Positions 18,644-28,525 of a stretch of 64,000 nucleotides of DNA are shown piece after piece (position 1 is the stretch's first letter; every line of letters begins with the position of its first letter). A program made the translations under genes and the position numbers. Location of the stretch: positions 1 through 64,000 of the forward strand of contig CAJTLW010000008.1 of NCBI GenBank assembly GCA_910577515.1. The letters run 5' to 3'. This DNA comes from an uncultured Vampirovibrio sp. (GTDB taxonomy: Bacteria > Cyanobacteriota > Vampirovibrionia > Gastranaerophilales > Gastranaerophilaceae). The notes beneath the pieces are model-generated. The model saw only the letters and a program-made list of their open reading frames with translations, was not told where the DNA came from and ran no database searches.

Positions 18644-19456
18644 TTATTTATACCAAACCCCTGAATAAACCCTCTGTGCATCGCCTGTCATAAAGACGTT
18701 TTTGCCTTCTTCATAATGAATTAAAAGTTCGCCGCCGGGCAAAATTACACTCACTTCATTATCCAAAAGCCCCTTTTTAACACCCGCAACCACACTGGCG
18801 CAAGCCCCTGTGCCACAAGCCATAGTGATTCCGCAGCCTCTTTCCCAAACGTCAATTTTAATTTTTTTTCTTGATTTAATTTCTACAAATTCTACATTTG
18901 TTTTTTCAGGAAATAAAGGTGAAAGCTCAATCTGCGGGCCATATTCAGCAGCTAGCTTTTTAGTATCACCATCCGTAAATATGACACAGTGCGGGTTTCC
19001 CATACTAACTGCGCTTGCATTAAACCCTTCAACCTCAAAATCAAAGCTATCAGCGGCTTTAGTTGGAATTCTTGAAACATCAAAAACAGGTGTACCCATA
19101 TTAACCTGAACTTTCCCTGTTTCTAAAATCTCCGGAATTATAACTCCTGCAAGGGTTTGCACTGAAAATTTATGTTTATTGATAATCCCTTTGCTATGAA
19201 CATATTTTGCAAAGCACCTCATACCATTGCCGCACATTTGCGCGATAGAACCGTCTGAATTATAAAATTTCCAGGCTATATCTACGTTTTCAGTATTTTG
19301 CACACTATGAAATTTAACCGGGGAAAAAATCCCATCAGCTCCAACTCCAAAATTTCTGTCACACATCACTTTGGCTAATTCACTTGTTGCGTCAGCATTT
19401 TCAAGGATAATAAAGTCATTGCCAAGCCCTTGCCATTTTTCAAATTTTATATCCAT
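18644..19456 (-). CDS. dapF: Diaminopimelate epimerase
   Basis: 270 residues, normal length. It converts LL-DAP to meso-DAP for lysine and peptidoglycan. The two catalytic Cys are visible in MCGNGMRC and TMACGTGACAS, and the start WQGLGNDFIIL is characteristic. A GGGGG ribosome site precedes the ATG. The genome also encodes meso-DAP dehydrogenase (30188-31168), giving an apparent second route to meso-DAP. Confidence 0.96.
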   Translation of the reverse strand: MDIKFEKWQGLGNDFIILENADATSELAKVMCDRNFGVGADGIFSPVKFHSVQNTENVDIAWKFYNSDGSIAQMCGNGMRCFAKYVHSKGIINKHKFSVQTLAGVIIPEILETGKVQVNMGTPVFDVSRIPTKAADSFDFEVEGFNASAVSMGNPHCVIFTDGDTKKLAAEYGPQIELSPLFPEKTNVEFVEIKSRKKIKIDVWERGCGITMACGTGACASVVAGVKKGLLDNEVSVILPGGELLIHYEEGKNVFMTGDAQRVYSGVWYK

Positions 19457-19524
19457 TTTACCCCCGGAAATTCGTCTTTTAATGCCGATTTTACAGTATT
19501 TTTAAACAAAAATCAATAAAATTT

Positions 19525-20937
19525 CTAAGTTTTTTTAAGACAAATTTCAATCTCAAAGCTTCTTTTCCATGGAAGGAAATATTCCGCTTCAAATTCAAAA
19601 TCCAAAAATTTTGAAATTTTTTCCTCATATTGTTGAAATTCAGCAATATGTGCTTTTAAAGCCTCTTCAAAATCCAAACCTGCTTCTCTCACTGCCTTTC
19701 GGATGTTTGCCTGATACGCCCAATCATCCAAAAACCTCACAGCCATTAAGTGCTTATAAGCATTAGCATTAAACGTGCCTTTTTTTAAGGCAAGAAAAGC
19801 ATTTATGGCCATGCAAAGAGAGCTTCCGATTGTATTTGCGCTGGTATTATACGCGCTATAAGAAAGCATAGCAGTAGTTTTCATTTTTTTATCAGTGATT
19901 TGCCGCACCAATTCATTATCTGACCCGTTTGCATTATTAATATCGGCAATAAAATAGGGGGTTTTGGGCAGTTCAATTTTTCCTGCAAAAATGTTTACAA
20001 CATCTCCAAGAACCAAATCCCCTTGTTCAAATCTGAAATTGTTAATAATCATAGTTATTTCAGCGTTTTCAGACATATCAATCCCAGCTCCTGCGAGGGA
20101 AAGCTGGGATTTAACACAATTTTCTACCGAAATATCCTCATACTTTGAGATTTCGCCCTTTGATTCATCAAAAATGAATACAGGCTTAATTTGAACATTT
20201 TCATTCCCTAAAATCGCCCGTGCAAGAAGGGTTAAAGGAATTTCATCAGCCCCCGTTTTGATTATTGCATTTAAATTTCTTGCTTTTGCTTCAACCTCAA
20301 GGGTTTGAGCTTCTTCAACATTAAGCCCGTATTCGCCTGTGTCATCTTTTGAATACACTAAAGTGTCTAAAACTCCCTCAGAAAGCCAATCTAAATATAA
20401 TTTATTAATATCAAAATTTCTTTTCCTTGTTGATAAATAATCGTCTAAAATCTCTGCAGGCACTGTATTATAGACACAATTATACTGTTTTAAAACTCTT
20501 GATTTATGCTGATGGTAAGAATACTCAAAAATCCGCTTCCCCCAAGGGTTCCAATATTCTTTTTCTTCTTCGTTTATATTATTATTAGAAATGCGCATGA
20601 TGCTGGAAAAAGCAAAAACCCTTCCCTTGTTTGATTTTAAGACTTCTTTAAAATCTTCAAGCCGGGCTATAATTTTATTAAAATCATCATTAATCCGTCT
20701 TGAAGCCACAAGCCCGCCATAGGCAATAGTATCAAGAGATAAAATGATGTAATCCATATCAGGCAAAGATTTTAACCAGTTTAATATACCCGAAACATCT
20801 GCCATATCAGTCAAGCCGCCAAGTAATTTTCTTTCAGGAAGATAAAGTTTTAAATCTTCATTAACGGCGCAAATCTGCTCCACAAGCGTGTAACAAATGG
20901 GTCTGTTATCAATCGGTATAAGCGCAATTTTCTTCAT
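19525..20937 (-). CDS. DUF4127 family protein
   Basis: 470 residues from the ATG at 20937 (a TTG one codon earlier is also possible). The start KKIALIPIDNRPICYTLVEQ and the block SLDTIAYGGLVASRR match the DUF4127 family, a widespread uncharacterised family, as I recall it. No signal peptide or membrane helix is evident. DxRP, the YGGL segment and a conserved RISNNN segment suggest an enzyme active site, but no reaction is known to me. It sits 68 nt upstream of dapF on the same strand and is divergent from the murF operon. Confidence 0.8.
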   Translation of the reverse strand: MKKIALIPIDNRPICYTLVEQICAVNEDLKLYLPERKLLGGLTDMADVSGILNWLKSLPDMDYIILSLDTIAYGGLVASRRINDDFNKIIARLEDFKEVLKSNKGRVFAFSSIMRISNNNINEEEKEYWNPWGKRIFEYSYHQHKSRVLKQYNCVYNTVPAEILDDYLSTRKRNFDINKLYLDWLSEGVLDTLVYSKDDTGEYGLNVEEAQTLEVEAKARNLNAIIKTGADEIPLTLLARAILGNENVQIKPVFIFDESKGEISKYEDISVENCVKSQLSLAGAGIDMSENAEITMIINNFRFEQGDLVLGDVVNIFAGKIELPKTPYFIADINNANGSDNELVRQITDKKMKTTAMLSYSAYNTSANTIGSSLCMAINAFLALKKGTFNANAYKHLMAVRFLDDWAYQANIRKAVREAGLDFEEALKAHIAEFQQYEEKISKFLDFEFEAEYFLPWKRSFEIEICLKKT

Positions 20938-21064
20938 CAAAAACCATTTTACATCAAAATCTGTTTAGTTTACAATTAATTATAGAAGTTTTTAAAAATT
21001 TTAAAAGCCTTGTATAACAAATAGCTAAAATACACACAGCAAGGTATTTTTCGGGAGTATAATT

Positions 21065-22393
21065 TTGAAATTTAATATAGATGAGATAATAAAAGTAACC
21101 GGGGCAAAAATCCTCCATAAAACTAATACTGAAGGCACTTTTAAACTTTCAACCGACACAAGAAAAATTGATAAAAATCAAAACGATATAATTTATCTGC
21201 CTTTAAGAGGTGAAAATTTTGACGGGCATAATTTTATTGATAAAGCCCTTGAAAACGGTGCTGCAGGCTATTTTACACAAGAGCAGTATAAAGTTAATAA
21301 AAATGCAAAATTCGTGCTATATGTTAAAAATACGCTTATAGCTTATTTGGAGCTTGCAAAATACATAAGAGAAAAAATCAATCCCAAGGTTATCGCAATT
21401 ACAGGCAGCTCAGGAAAAACGACCACAAAAGAAATGCTATCCAGCGTTTTAGAAACTACATTTAAAACCCATAAGTCAAAGCTCAATCATAATAATGAAA
21501 TCGGGCTATGTGAAACAATGTTTTCAATGCCTGAAGATACAGAGATTTTGGTTGTTGAAATGGGTATGAGAAATTTGGGCGAGATTCAGCTCCTGACAAG
21601 CTATGCACTCCCCGATGCGGGAATTATTACAAATATCGGTTCAGCTCACGTGGAAAGGCTTGGAAACCTTAAAAATATTGCATTAGCAAAGTGCGAAATA
21701 GCATCAAATCTAAGGCCTGACGGCATTTTCATAGGTCAAAATTCCGAAATTTTAAATGAAACCTTGAAATATCAGGGTGAAAAAATTCTTGTTCAAATTT
21801 CCGATTGCGCCAATATCGAAATAGAGATTGGAAAATCCGCTTTTGATTATAAAAAAACACACTACGCGCTGAACATTGAGGGTGAACACAACATTGAAAA
21901 TGCTATGCTTGTTATAGAAGCGGCAAAATGGGCCGGAGTTTCAGATGAAAATATAAAAAAAGGTCTTTTGAATTATAAACCCATTGAAAAACGCTGGGAA
22001 ATCACTAAAATAGGGGATTTAACCTTTATTAACGACAGCTATAATGCAAACCCTGAATCTATGATGGCTGTATTAAAAACTTTTCTCTCTGTCTATAAAA
22101 AGCCCCTGTGTGTACTTTTAGGAGATATGGGCGAACTTGGCAAAGATGAAATAGCTTATCACAAAAAAATTGGCGGGTTTTTATCTTCTTACAAAGATGT
22201 AACCCTTCTTACAGTAGGTGAATTAGCAAAATTTATATCAAGAGCCTGCACGTTGCCTTCAAAGCATTTTAATTCAAAACAAGAATGCGCAAATTATATT
22301 AAAGATAACCTGGAAGCAGGTACTACAATACTTTTAAAGGCATCAAGGATTATGAAATTTGAAGAAATAATTGAAATGGTGAAGAATTTATGA
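21065..22393 (+). CDS. murF: UDP-MurNAc-tripeptide D-Ala-D-Ala ligase
   Basis: 442 residues. It adds D-Ala-D-Ala to the UDP-MurNAc-tripeptide, the last cytoplasmic step before MraY. The Mur-ligase ATP loop is ITGSSGKTTTKEM, with LNHNNEIGLCETM and NDSYNANPESM, both typical of MurF. The start is TTG, supported by a GGGAG site 7 nt upstream. Its stop overlaps mraY by 4 nt. First gene of murF-mraY-murD-ftsW-murG-folC. Confidence 0.96.
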   Translation: MKFNIDEIIKVTGAKILHKTNTEGTFKLSTDTRKIDKNQNDIIYLPLRGENFDGHNFIDKALENGAAGYFTQEQYKVNKNAKFVLYVKNTLIAYLELAKYIREKINPKVIAITGSSGKTTTKEMLSSVLETTFKTHKSKLNHNNEIGLCETMFSMPEDTEILVVEMGMRNLGEIQLLTSYALPDAGIITNIGSAHVERLGNLKNIALAKCEIASNLRPDGIFIGQNSEILNETLKYQGEKILVQISDCANIEIEIGKSAFDYKKTHYALNIEGEHNIENAMLVIEAAKWAGVSDENIKKGLLNYKPIEKRWEITKIGDLTFINDSYNANPESMMAVLKTFLSVYKKPLCVLLGDMGELGKDEIAYHKKIGGFLSSYKDVTLLTVGELAKFISRACTLPSKHFNSKQECANYIKDNLEAGTTILLKASRIMKFEEIIEMVKNL

Positions 22394-23367
22394 GGATGAT
22401 TAGTGTTTGTGCGCTGATGACGCTGGTTTTATGCTTGTTATTCGGTGTACCTTATCTTGAATTTATGAAGAAAAAAATGTATGGCCAATACATAAGGGAA
22501 GAGGTTCAAAAACTGCACGCCAAAAAGAATAAGACCCCCACAACAGGCGGTGTGTTCCTCATAATGGCACTTTTAGTTGGTTCACTAATTGCGCTTTTTA
22601 TGGCACAGGCAATTTCAACCCGCGCAATAATTGTTCTCATGACCCTTGTATTCTATACCTTTACGGGTTTTGAAGACGATATTAAAAAAATAAAAGGATG
22701 CCAAAATGAGGGTTTAAGCCCGAGAGCAAAATTGGCGCTTCAAATAGCAGTATCAATGCTTCCTGCCGTATACCTTGTATATCAAGGGCAAACGGATATT
22801 TCAATTTTTAATTTTCACATAAATTTATTTTATCTTTACCCGTTTTTTGCAGTGTTTATGATTGTAGGCTCCTCTAATGCTCTTAATTTAACAGACGGGC
22901 TTGATGGACTTGCCGCAGGATGTGCATTTTTCTCGTTTTTAGCTTGCTCTGTTATTTGTTATATAAATTCAAACACTGACCTTGCAATCATATCTGCCGC
23001 TGCATCTGCAGCTTGCTTAGGCTTTTTATATTTTAATAGAAATCCGGCCAAAATTTTTATGGGCGACACTGGAAGCCTCGCTCTTGGCGGGCTTTTAGCT
23101 ACAATCGCCGTTATGGGTAAATTTGAACTCTGGCTCATCCCGATTGGCATTATTTTTATTGCAGAAACTCTTTCTGTAATGCTTCAGGTAGCAAGTTTTA
23201 AACTGACCGGAAAAAGAATTTTCAAAATGAGTCCTATTCATCACCATTTCGAGCTTTCAGGCTGGAAAGAAAAAAAGATTGTATGGGTATTTTCATTGAT
23301 TTCAGCCCTTGGCGGAATTATTGCCGTGTGGGGAGTTTGCATAAGTAAAATTATCGCAGCAGCATAA
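22390..23367 (+). CDS. mraY: Phospho-N-acetylmuramoyl-pentapeptide transferase
   Basis: 325 residues, a ten-helix membrane enzyme. It transfers phospho-MurNAc-pentapeptide to undecaprenyl phosphate to form lipid I. Key motifs: KNKTPTTGG, the FEDDIKK Asp pair, NLTDGLDGLA, FMGDTGSLALGG and PIHHHFE. ATGA coupling with murF. Confidence 0.97.
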   Translation: MRMISVCALMTLVLCLLFGVPYLEFMKKKMYGQYIREEVQKLHAKKNKTPTTGGVFLIMALLVGSLIALFMAQAISTRAIIVLMTLVFYTFTGFEDDIKKIKGCQNEGLSPRAKLALQIAVSMLPAVYLVYQGQTDISIFNFHINLFYLYPFFAVFMIVGSSNALNLTDGLDGLAAGCAFFSFLACSVICYINSNTDLAIISAAASAACLGFLYFNRNPAKIFMGDTGSLALGGLLATIAVMGKFELWLIPIGIIFIAETLSVMLQVASFKLTGKRIFKMSPIHHHFELSGWKEKKIVWVFSLISALGGIIAVWGVCISKIIAAA

Positions 23368-23390
23368 CTGCAAAGCTTTTAGAGGTATAA

Positions 23391-24812
23391 ATGTCTGTTT
23401 TAAAAAATTTAAGAATAGAAGATTTAAAAAATAAAAAAATATTGGTTTTAGGACTTTCAACCACAGGGTTTGCAGCAGCAAAGTTTCTGCTAAGAGCTGG
23501 AGCGGATTGTTTTTTAAGCGATTCTAAAGATTTCCCGAAAGACCCTGATGATATCAAAAAAGCAGAATTTTTAAAAGAAAACGGTGCAAAGCTTGAATTC
23601 AAAGGCCATACGGAAGATTTTATTAAAAATGCGGAATTTTGCATATTAAGCCCTTCAATTCCGCCTGAAAGCGAAGTTTTAAGACTTTTAGACAAATTAG
23701 ACATACCATATTTTTCAGACCTTGAAATTGCATATAATTTCAAACCAAAAACCTCTAAAATAGTTACTATCACTGGCACAAACGGTAAAACTACAACTAC
23801 AATGTTAACCTCCTATATTCTTGGTGCAAAATTTACAGCACCCGCAACCGGCAATGTTGGTGTTTCGCCGCTTGATTACCTTTGCCCTGAAAGCTTTGGT
23901 GCATCCGGTATACAGACTGCACCTGATTTCCTTGTTATAGAAGCAAGTTCATACCAATTACATTATACAAACGCCTTTTCACCAGATATGGCAGTATTTT
24001 GCAACCTCACTCCAGACCATATAAACTGGCACAAGACAATTGAAAATTATTTTCTTGATAAAGCAAAAATGTATCAACGGATGGACGAAAATCAGCATGC
24101 CATCTTAAATTTAAACGATAATATGGTAAAAAACATTAAAACAGATGCTACAATACACTTTTTTGCGCTTGAAGATAAATATGATGAACTTTTAAAAACA
24201 GGTCAAAAAGCCATAAGTGCCTATATTAAAGACGGAAAAATTTTCTATGGGGATGAAGAAATCATCTCAAAAGACGAAGTGCCTATTGTAGGCAGCCATA
24301 ACCTGCAAAATGTAATGTGTGCAATAATTTCAGCCAAAATTTCAGGGCTTGATAACAAACTTATTAAAGAAAGAATAATATCATTCAAGGCGCCAAACCA
24401 CCGCTGCGAGCTGATTACCACTAAAAACGGAATCTCTTATTATAATGATTCAAAAGCAACAAACCCGGAAGCCTCAATAGTTGCTATAGGCGCTTTTGAA
24501 GGCAAAAAAGTTGCGCTCATTGCAGGCGGAAGGGATAAAAACACATCTTTAGCTGAATTTTCAAAGCTTATAAAAGAAAAGATAGATAAGGTTATTTTGA
24601 TTGGCGAAGCCGCAGAGCGCTTTAATATTGCACTGAAAGAGGCTGGGTTTAACAATATAGTTTTTGCCGATACACTTGAATGCGCAATTCAAAAGGCAGA
24701 GGAAGGAAACCCTGATGTAGTCTTATTTTCCCCTGCATGCGCAAGCTTTGATATGTTCAAAAACTATGAAGTAAGAGGGGACGCTTTCAGAAGCTATGTA
24801 TTATCGCGATAA
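23391..24812 (+). CDS. murD: UDP-MurNAc-L-Ala D-Glu ligase
   Basis: 473 residues. It adds D-glutamate to UDP-MurNAc-L-Ala. The ATP loop is TITGTNGKTTTTML; IEASSYQLHYT, NLTPDHINWH and YNDSKATNPEAS are typical of MurD. The C-terminal domain has AGGRDKNTS. Its last 17 bases overlap the ftsW start in another frame. Confidence 0.96.
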   Translation: MSVLKNLRIEDLKNKKILVLGLSTTGFAAAKFLLRAGADCFLSDSKDFPKDPDDIKKAEFLKENGAKLEFKGHTEDFIKNAEFCILSPSIPPESEVLRLLDKLDIPYFSDLEIAYNFKPKTSKIVTITGTNGKTTTTMLTSYILGAKFTAPATGNVGVSPLDYLCPESFGASGIQTAPDFLVIEASSYQLHYTNAFSPDMAVFCNLTPDHINWHKTIENYFLDKAKMYQRMDENQHAILNLNDNMVKNIKTDATIHFFALEDKYDELLKTGQKAISAYIKDGKIFYGDEEIISKDEVPIVGSHNLQNVMCAIISAKISGLDNKLIKERIISFKAPNHRCELITTKNGISYYNDSKATNPEASIVAIGAFEGKKVALIAGGRDKNTSLAEFSKLIKEKIDKVILIGEAAERFNIALKEAGFNNIVFADTLECAIQKAEEGNPDVVLFSPACASFDMFKNYEVRGDAFRSYVLSR

Positions 24813-26034
24813 TCAAGGCACGCCCGATAACAGATATCCAAGACAAAGAGGCGAATACAGCGGAAATGGAGGGGGCGGAAATAGCGGCGGCTCAATAAGA
24901 GGCGGAAGACAGGGGCAGAACTATATAATTTCCCCGCCTGATAAAACGCTGGTGTGGATAATTGGCGCCCTTATCATAATAGGCATTATGGCAATCTTCT
25001 CTGCAGGTTCCCCAAGAGCAGTTGCAGAAGGTGTAAACCCTGTATTTTTCACAGTAAGACAGCTCGCCTGGCTTGTTGTTGGCATTTTTGGCGCAATGTT
25101 TTTTTCACAGTTTGATTACCGCAAATTGCGTGCCTACACTTACCAGCTGCCTATTGTAGTACTTGTATTACTTCTTCTGGTGCAATTTACACCACTAGGG
25201 CTTACGGTAAATGAGGCCAAAAGGTGGCTTGTGCTTGGCCCTATTCAATTTCAGCCATCTGAACTTGCAAAACCGGCTATAGTTCTAATGTTTGCTTCTC
25301 TATTCAGCGAAAGCCCCGTGCTGCTTGATGATAAAAAAATCCCTGCCTATATAATCTTTGCAGTAAGCCTTTTACTTATATACAAACAGCCAAACCTTTC
25401 TATGATAATACTTTTAAGCTTTACTTTTGCTACGCTTTATTATATGGCGGGCGGTTCATTGAAAAAACTTTTGATGGCAGGAACTGGCGCAATTGCACTT
25501 GTAGCCTTTACAATAAGGGATTATCAAAAGCAAAGGTTTCTTGTCTGGCTTGACCCGAATAAAGATCCCCTTGATGCAGGATATAATATCATCCAATCCC
25601 TTGTAGCATTTGTGGAGGGAGGGTTTTTTGGCGTAGGCTTCGGAAATTCAAAACAAAAGCTTTCCTGGCTTCCTGAAGGGCATACGGATTTTATTTTTGC
25701 TGTAATTGCAGAAGAATTTGGCTTTTTAGGCTGTTTTTTTATAATAATGCTTTTTGCAATGTTTCTGCATAGAAGCTTTATAATAGCATCAAGAAGCCCT
25801 GATATGTTCGGAAAACTTCTTGCAGCAGGGATTGCATTTTCTGTAGGCTTCCAGGCCTTTATGAATATGGCGGTTGCAAGCTCTTTTATCCCTGCAACAG
25901 GTATCCCCCTTCCTTTTATAAGCTACGGAGGAAGCTCTCTTGCAGTATCACTGTGCATGTTTGGGGTATTACTTAACATTTCAAAAAAACGGGTTCAAAG
26001 GATTAGACCTTATGCAAAAAAATCAGCATATTAA
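24796..26034 (+). CDS. ftsW: FtsW/RodA/SpoVE-family lipid II polymerase
   Basis: 412 residues of the SEDS family, polymerising lipid II together with a class-B PBP. Ten membrane helices are predicted from about residue 55. Conserved blocks: GGFFGVGFGNSKQK, LPEGHTDFIFAVIAEEFGFLG and PLPFISYGGSSL. An unusual Gly/Arg/Asn-rich cytoplasmic N-terminus (about 1-45) precedes the first helix. Placement between murD and murG supports FtsW (division) over RodA. It overlaps murD by 17 nt and murG by 23 nt. Confidence 0.93.
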   Translation: MYYRDNQGTPDNRYPRQRGEYSGNGGGGNSGGSIRGGRQGQNYIISPPDKTLVWIIGALIIIGIMAIFSAGSPRAVAEGVNPVFFTVRQLAWLVVGIFGAMFFSQFDYRKLRAYTYQLPIVVLVLLLLVQFTPLGLTVNEAKRWLVLGPIQFQPSELAKPAIVLMFASLFSESPVLLDDKKIPAYIIFAVSLLLIYKQPNLSMIILLSFTFATLYYMAGGSLKKLLMAGTGAIALVAFTIRDYQKQRFLVWLDPNKDPLDAGYNIIQSLVAFVEGGFFGVGFGNSKQKLSWLPEGHTDFIFAVIAEEFGFLGCFFIIMLFAMFLHRSFIIASRSPDMFGKLLAAGIAFSVGFQAFMNMAVASSFIPATGIPLPFISYGGSSLAVSLCMFGVLLNISKKRVQRIRPYAKKSAY

Positions 26035-27130
26035 AAAAACTTTTTTCCTCACGGGGGGCGGCACAGGGGGGCATATTTATCCTTGTGTTTCAATTTTTAA
26101 CGAGCTTAAAAAAAGAGATTTTGACAATATTTTTTATATCGGAAATAAAAAAAATCCTGAATTTGAAATCGCAAATAGTATGGGGGCAAATTTCCTTGAT
26201 GTACCCGTGTTTGGTATGCCAAGAAAGCTGAATTTAAAGCTTGCAAGGTGGATGATTTTACTTTTTATTTCCATAATAAAATGCTTTTATTATACTTTGA
26301 AATTCAAGCCTGATGTGGTTTTTGCAGCTGGCGGATATGTAAGCGCACCGATGGTAATTATAGCAAAAATCTTTAAAATTCCTTATGTAATGCACGATTC
26401 AGATGCGCACCCCGGTATTGTAACACGCGCTTTTTCATCCTGTGCCGATTATGTAAATTTAGCCTTTGTCGAAGGGAACAAATTTATTAAAGCAAAAAAT
26501 ATTACAAACTATAAAAACCCCGTAAGAGAAGAATTCTTCACTATTTCAAAAGAAAAAGCAAGGAATGAGCTTAATATTAAAGATGAATTCTGTGTTTTAA
26601 TTATGGGAGGCTCACAGGGTGCAAAAACAATTAATAATGCAGCAATTGGTGTAATTAAACATTTTAAAAACCATAACAATATCAAAATAATTTTCCAAAC
26701 AGGAAAGAAAAATTTTGATGAAGTTGCAGCACAATTAGATGAAAACGATTGCGGCAGCAGCATTATCCGCCCTTATTTTGATAAAATGTATCTGCCAGTT
26801 TTAGCATCCGATATAATAGTTTCAAGAGCAGGTTCTTTAAGTATATCCGAGATTCTGGCTGCAAAAAAACCTTCAATCCTTGTGCCGTACCCTTATGCGG
26901 CTGCTGACCACCAGAGAAAAAATGCCCGTGAAATCGAAAAAACGGGTGCAGCACTTTATGTTGAAGATGCGGATTTAACCGCAGATTTTCTTATAACAAC
27001 AATTGAAGATTTAATTTCAAATAACGAAAAACTTAATAATATGGCACAAAAGGCAGCAGAACAGATTAAAGAAAATCCGACAGGAAAAATTTTAGAATTA
27101 ATTTTAAATGCCGCTAAAAAATATGATTAA
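26012..27130 (+). CDS. murG: UDP-GlcNAc:lipid I GlcNAc transferase
   Basis: 372 residues from the ATG at 26012, which has an AAAGGA site 9 nt upstream. An in-frame ATG at 25940 would add 24 residues lying wholly inside ftsW and is less likely. MurG makes lipid II. The N-terminal loop TGGGTGGHIYP, MGGSQGAKTINNA in the second domain and AAADHQRKNA near the C-terminus are all diagnostic. Confidence 0.95.
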   Translation: MQKNQHIKKTFFLTGGGTGGHIYPCVSIFNELKKRDFDNIFYIGNKKNPEFEIANSMGANFLDVPVFGMPRKLNLKLARWMILLFISIIKCFYYTLKFKPDVVFAAGGYVSAPMVIIAKIFKIPYVMHDSDAHPGIVTRAFSSCADYVNLAFVEGNKFIKAKNITNYKNPVREEFFTISKEKARNELNIKDEFCVLIMGGSQGAKTINNAAIGVIKHFKNHNNIKIIFQTGKKNFDEVAAQLDENDCGSSIIRPYFDKMYLPVLASDIIVSRAGSLSISEILAAKKPSILVPYPYAAADHQRKNAREIEKTGAALYVEDADLTADFLITTIEDLISNNEKLNNMAQKAAEQIKENPTGKILELILNAAKKYD

Positions 27131-27156
27131 GCAAGGCCTTTAAAGGAATTTAACCG

Positions 27157-28419
27157 ATGAATGCAATTAAAACCCTGACATCAGCCGAAAAATTTCATAT
27201 AGAACTTGGTTTATCAAGAATATCAAGGGTTTTAGAGCTTTTGGATAACCCTCATAAAAAGTTGAAATTTATCCATATTGCAGGCTCAAACGGCAAAGGC
27301 TCTACCTGTGCAATTTTAGAAGAAATTCTGATAAAAGCAGGGTATAAAGTTGGAAAATTCACAAGCCCGCACCTTTTTTCATACACCGAAAGAATAACTA
27401 TAAACAAGCACCCAATAAGCGATTTAGACTTTGAGCGTATAGTTAATCAAATAAATGTTCTGGATAAAAAATTTGACATACAATTGACTGAATTTGAAAT
27501 TTTAACTGCTGCCGGTTTTTTATATTTTAAAGAGAACTCTTGCGATATAGTGGTTTTAGAGGTAGGCTTAGGCGGAAGATTAGACTCCACAAATATTATA
27601 GAACATCCGTTAGCTTCAATCATAACATCTATCAGCCTTGAACATAAAGAACGCCTCGGGGATACCATTGAAAAAATTTCAAAGGAAAAGGCAGGAATAA
27701 TAAAAAATGGCTGTCCTGTCGTGTTTTTAAAGGAAAATAAGGGCTATAAAACCCTTTTGAATGAAGCAGAAAAAAAGGGAGGGGTAATCTTTGAAACAGA
27801 GGCAATACCTGTTAAAAAAGGTTTTGCAAAATTAAACACAGGCGCTGCAGAATTTTCCCTAAAAGGCGCCCATCAGGGCGAAAACCTTGCCCTTGCCCTA
27901 AAAACAGTGGAAATTTTAAACAATAAAGGTTATAACATTTCAAATCAGGTTATAAAATCGGCTCTAAAAAGCGTCCGGTGGAATTTCAGGTTGCAAACCA
28001 TAAATTATAAAGGTAATGAAATTTTAATTGATGCCTGCCATAATCCTGATGGTGCAAGGGTTTTAGCAAATTATTTAATTGAATATTATAATACAAAACG
28101 CGTTAAATTTATTTTTGGATGTCTTAAAAATAAAGACTACAAAGAAGTTTTGGACAATTTACAAAATATTTTTATAAATAAAAACCCCGAAAATTGCAGT
28201 CTTTGTTTTTATGAATTTAATTATCCAAATGCCTTAAAATATAAGAATTTTACCCGAAATATATCTGAATTCAATGCAAAAATAAAAGAAATCCAAAATC
28301 CACAGCTTGAAATGGATGATAAAAATTTTGATTTAGTTGTAGTTTTTGGCTCAATTTATATGCTAGGGCTTGTTTTCAAAGATTTTCAAGATTTTTTTGC
28401 CGCCCAAAACCCTGATTAA
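27157..28419 (+). CDS. folC: Folylpolyglutamate synthase / dihydrofolate synthase
   Basis: 420 residues, a Mur-ligase-fold enzyme that adds glutamate to folates. HIAGSNGKGSTCAILEE, GKFTSPHLFSYTERI and EVGLGGRLDSTN are standard FolC motifs, as is DACHNPDGARVLA. AAAGGA precedes the ATG. It lies 26 nt after murG on the same strand and is probably cotranscribed with the murein genes. Confidence 0.95.
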   Translation: MNAIKTLTSAEKFHIELGLSRISRVLELLDNPHKKLKFIHIAGSNGKGSTCAILEEILIKAGYKVGKFTSPHLFSYTERITINKHPISDLDFERIVNQINVLDKKFDIQLTEFEILTAAGFLYFKENSCDIVVLEVGLGGRLDSTNIIEHPLASIITSISLEHKERLGDTIEKISKEKAGIIKNGCPVVFLKENKGYKTLLNEAEKKGGVIFETEAIPVKKGFAKLNTGAAEFSLKGAHQGENLALALKTVEILNNKGYNISNQVIKSALKSVRWNFRLQTINYKGNEILIDACHNPDGARVLANYLIEYYNTKRVKFIFGCLKNKDYKEVLDNLQNIFINKNPENCSLCFYEFNYPNALKYKNFTRNISEFNAKIKEIQNPQLEMDDKNFDLVVVFGSIYMLGLVFKDFQDFFAAQNPD

Positions 28420-28477
28420 AAAATTTAAAGATTTTTAAAGAAACAAAAATATTTTTTTATTTATCAAAAAGCCTTTG

Positions 28478-28486
28478 TGGTATAAT
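28478..28486 (+). promoter_or_regulatory. Extended -10 promoter of gdhA
   Basis: TGGTATAAT matches the extended -10 consensus exactly and lies 40 nt before the start codon. No clear -35 is visible, as expected for extended -10 promoters. Confidence 0.6.
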
Positions 28487-28525
28487 TTTCCCATAAAATA
28501 TTACTATTATGGAGAAATTTGTCTT

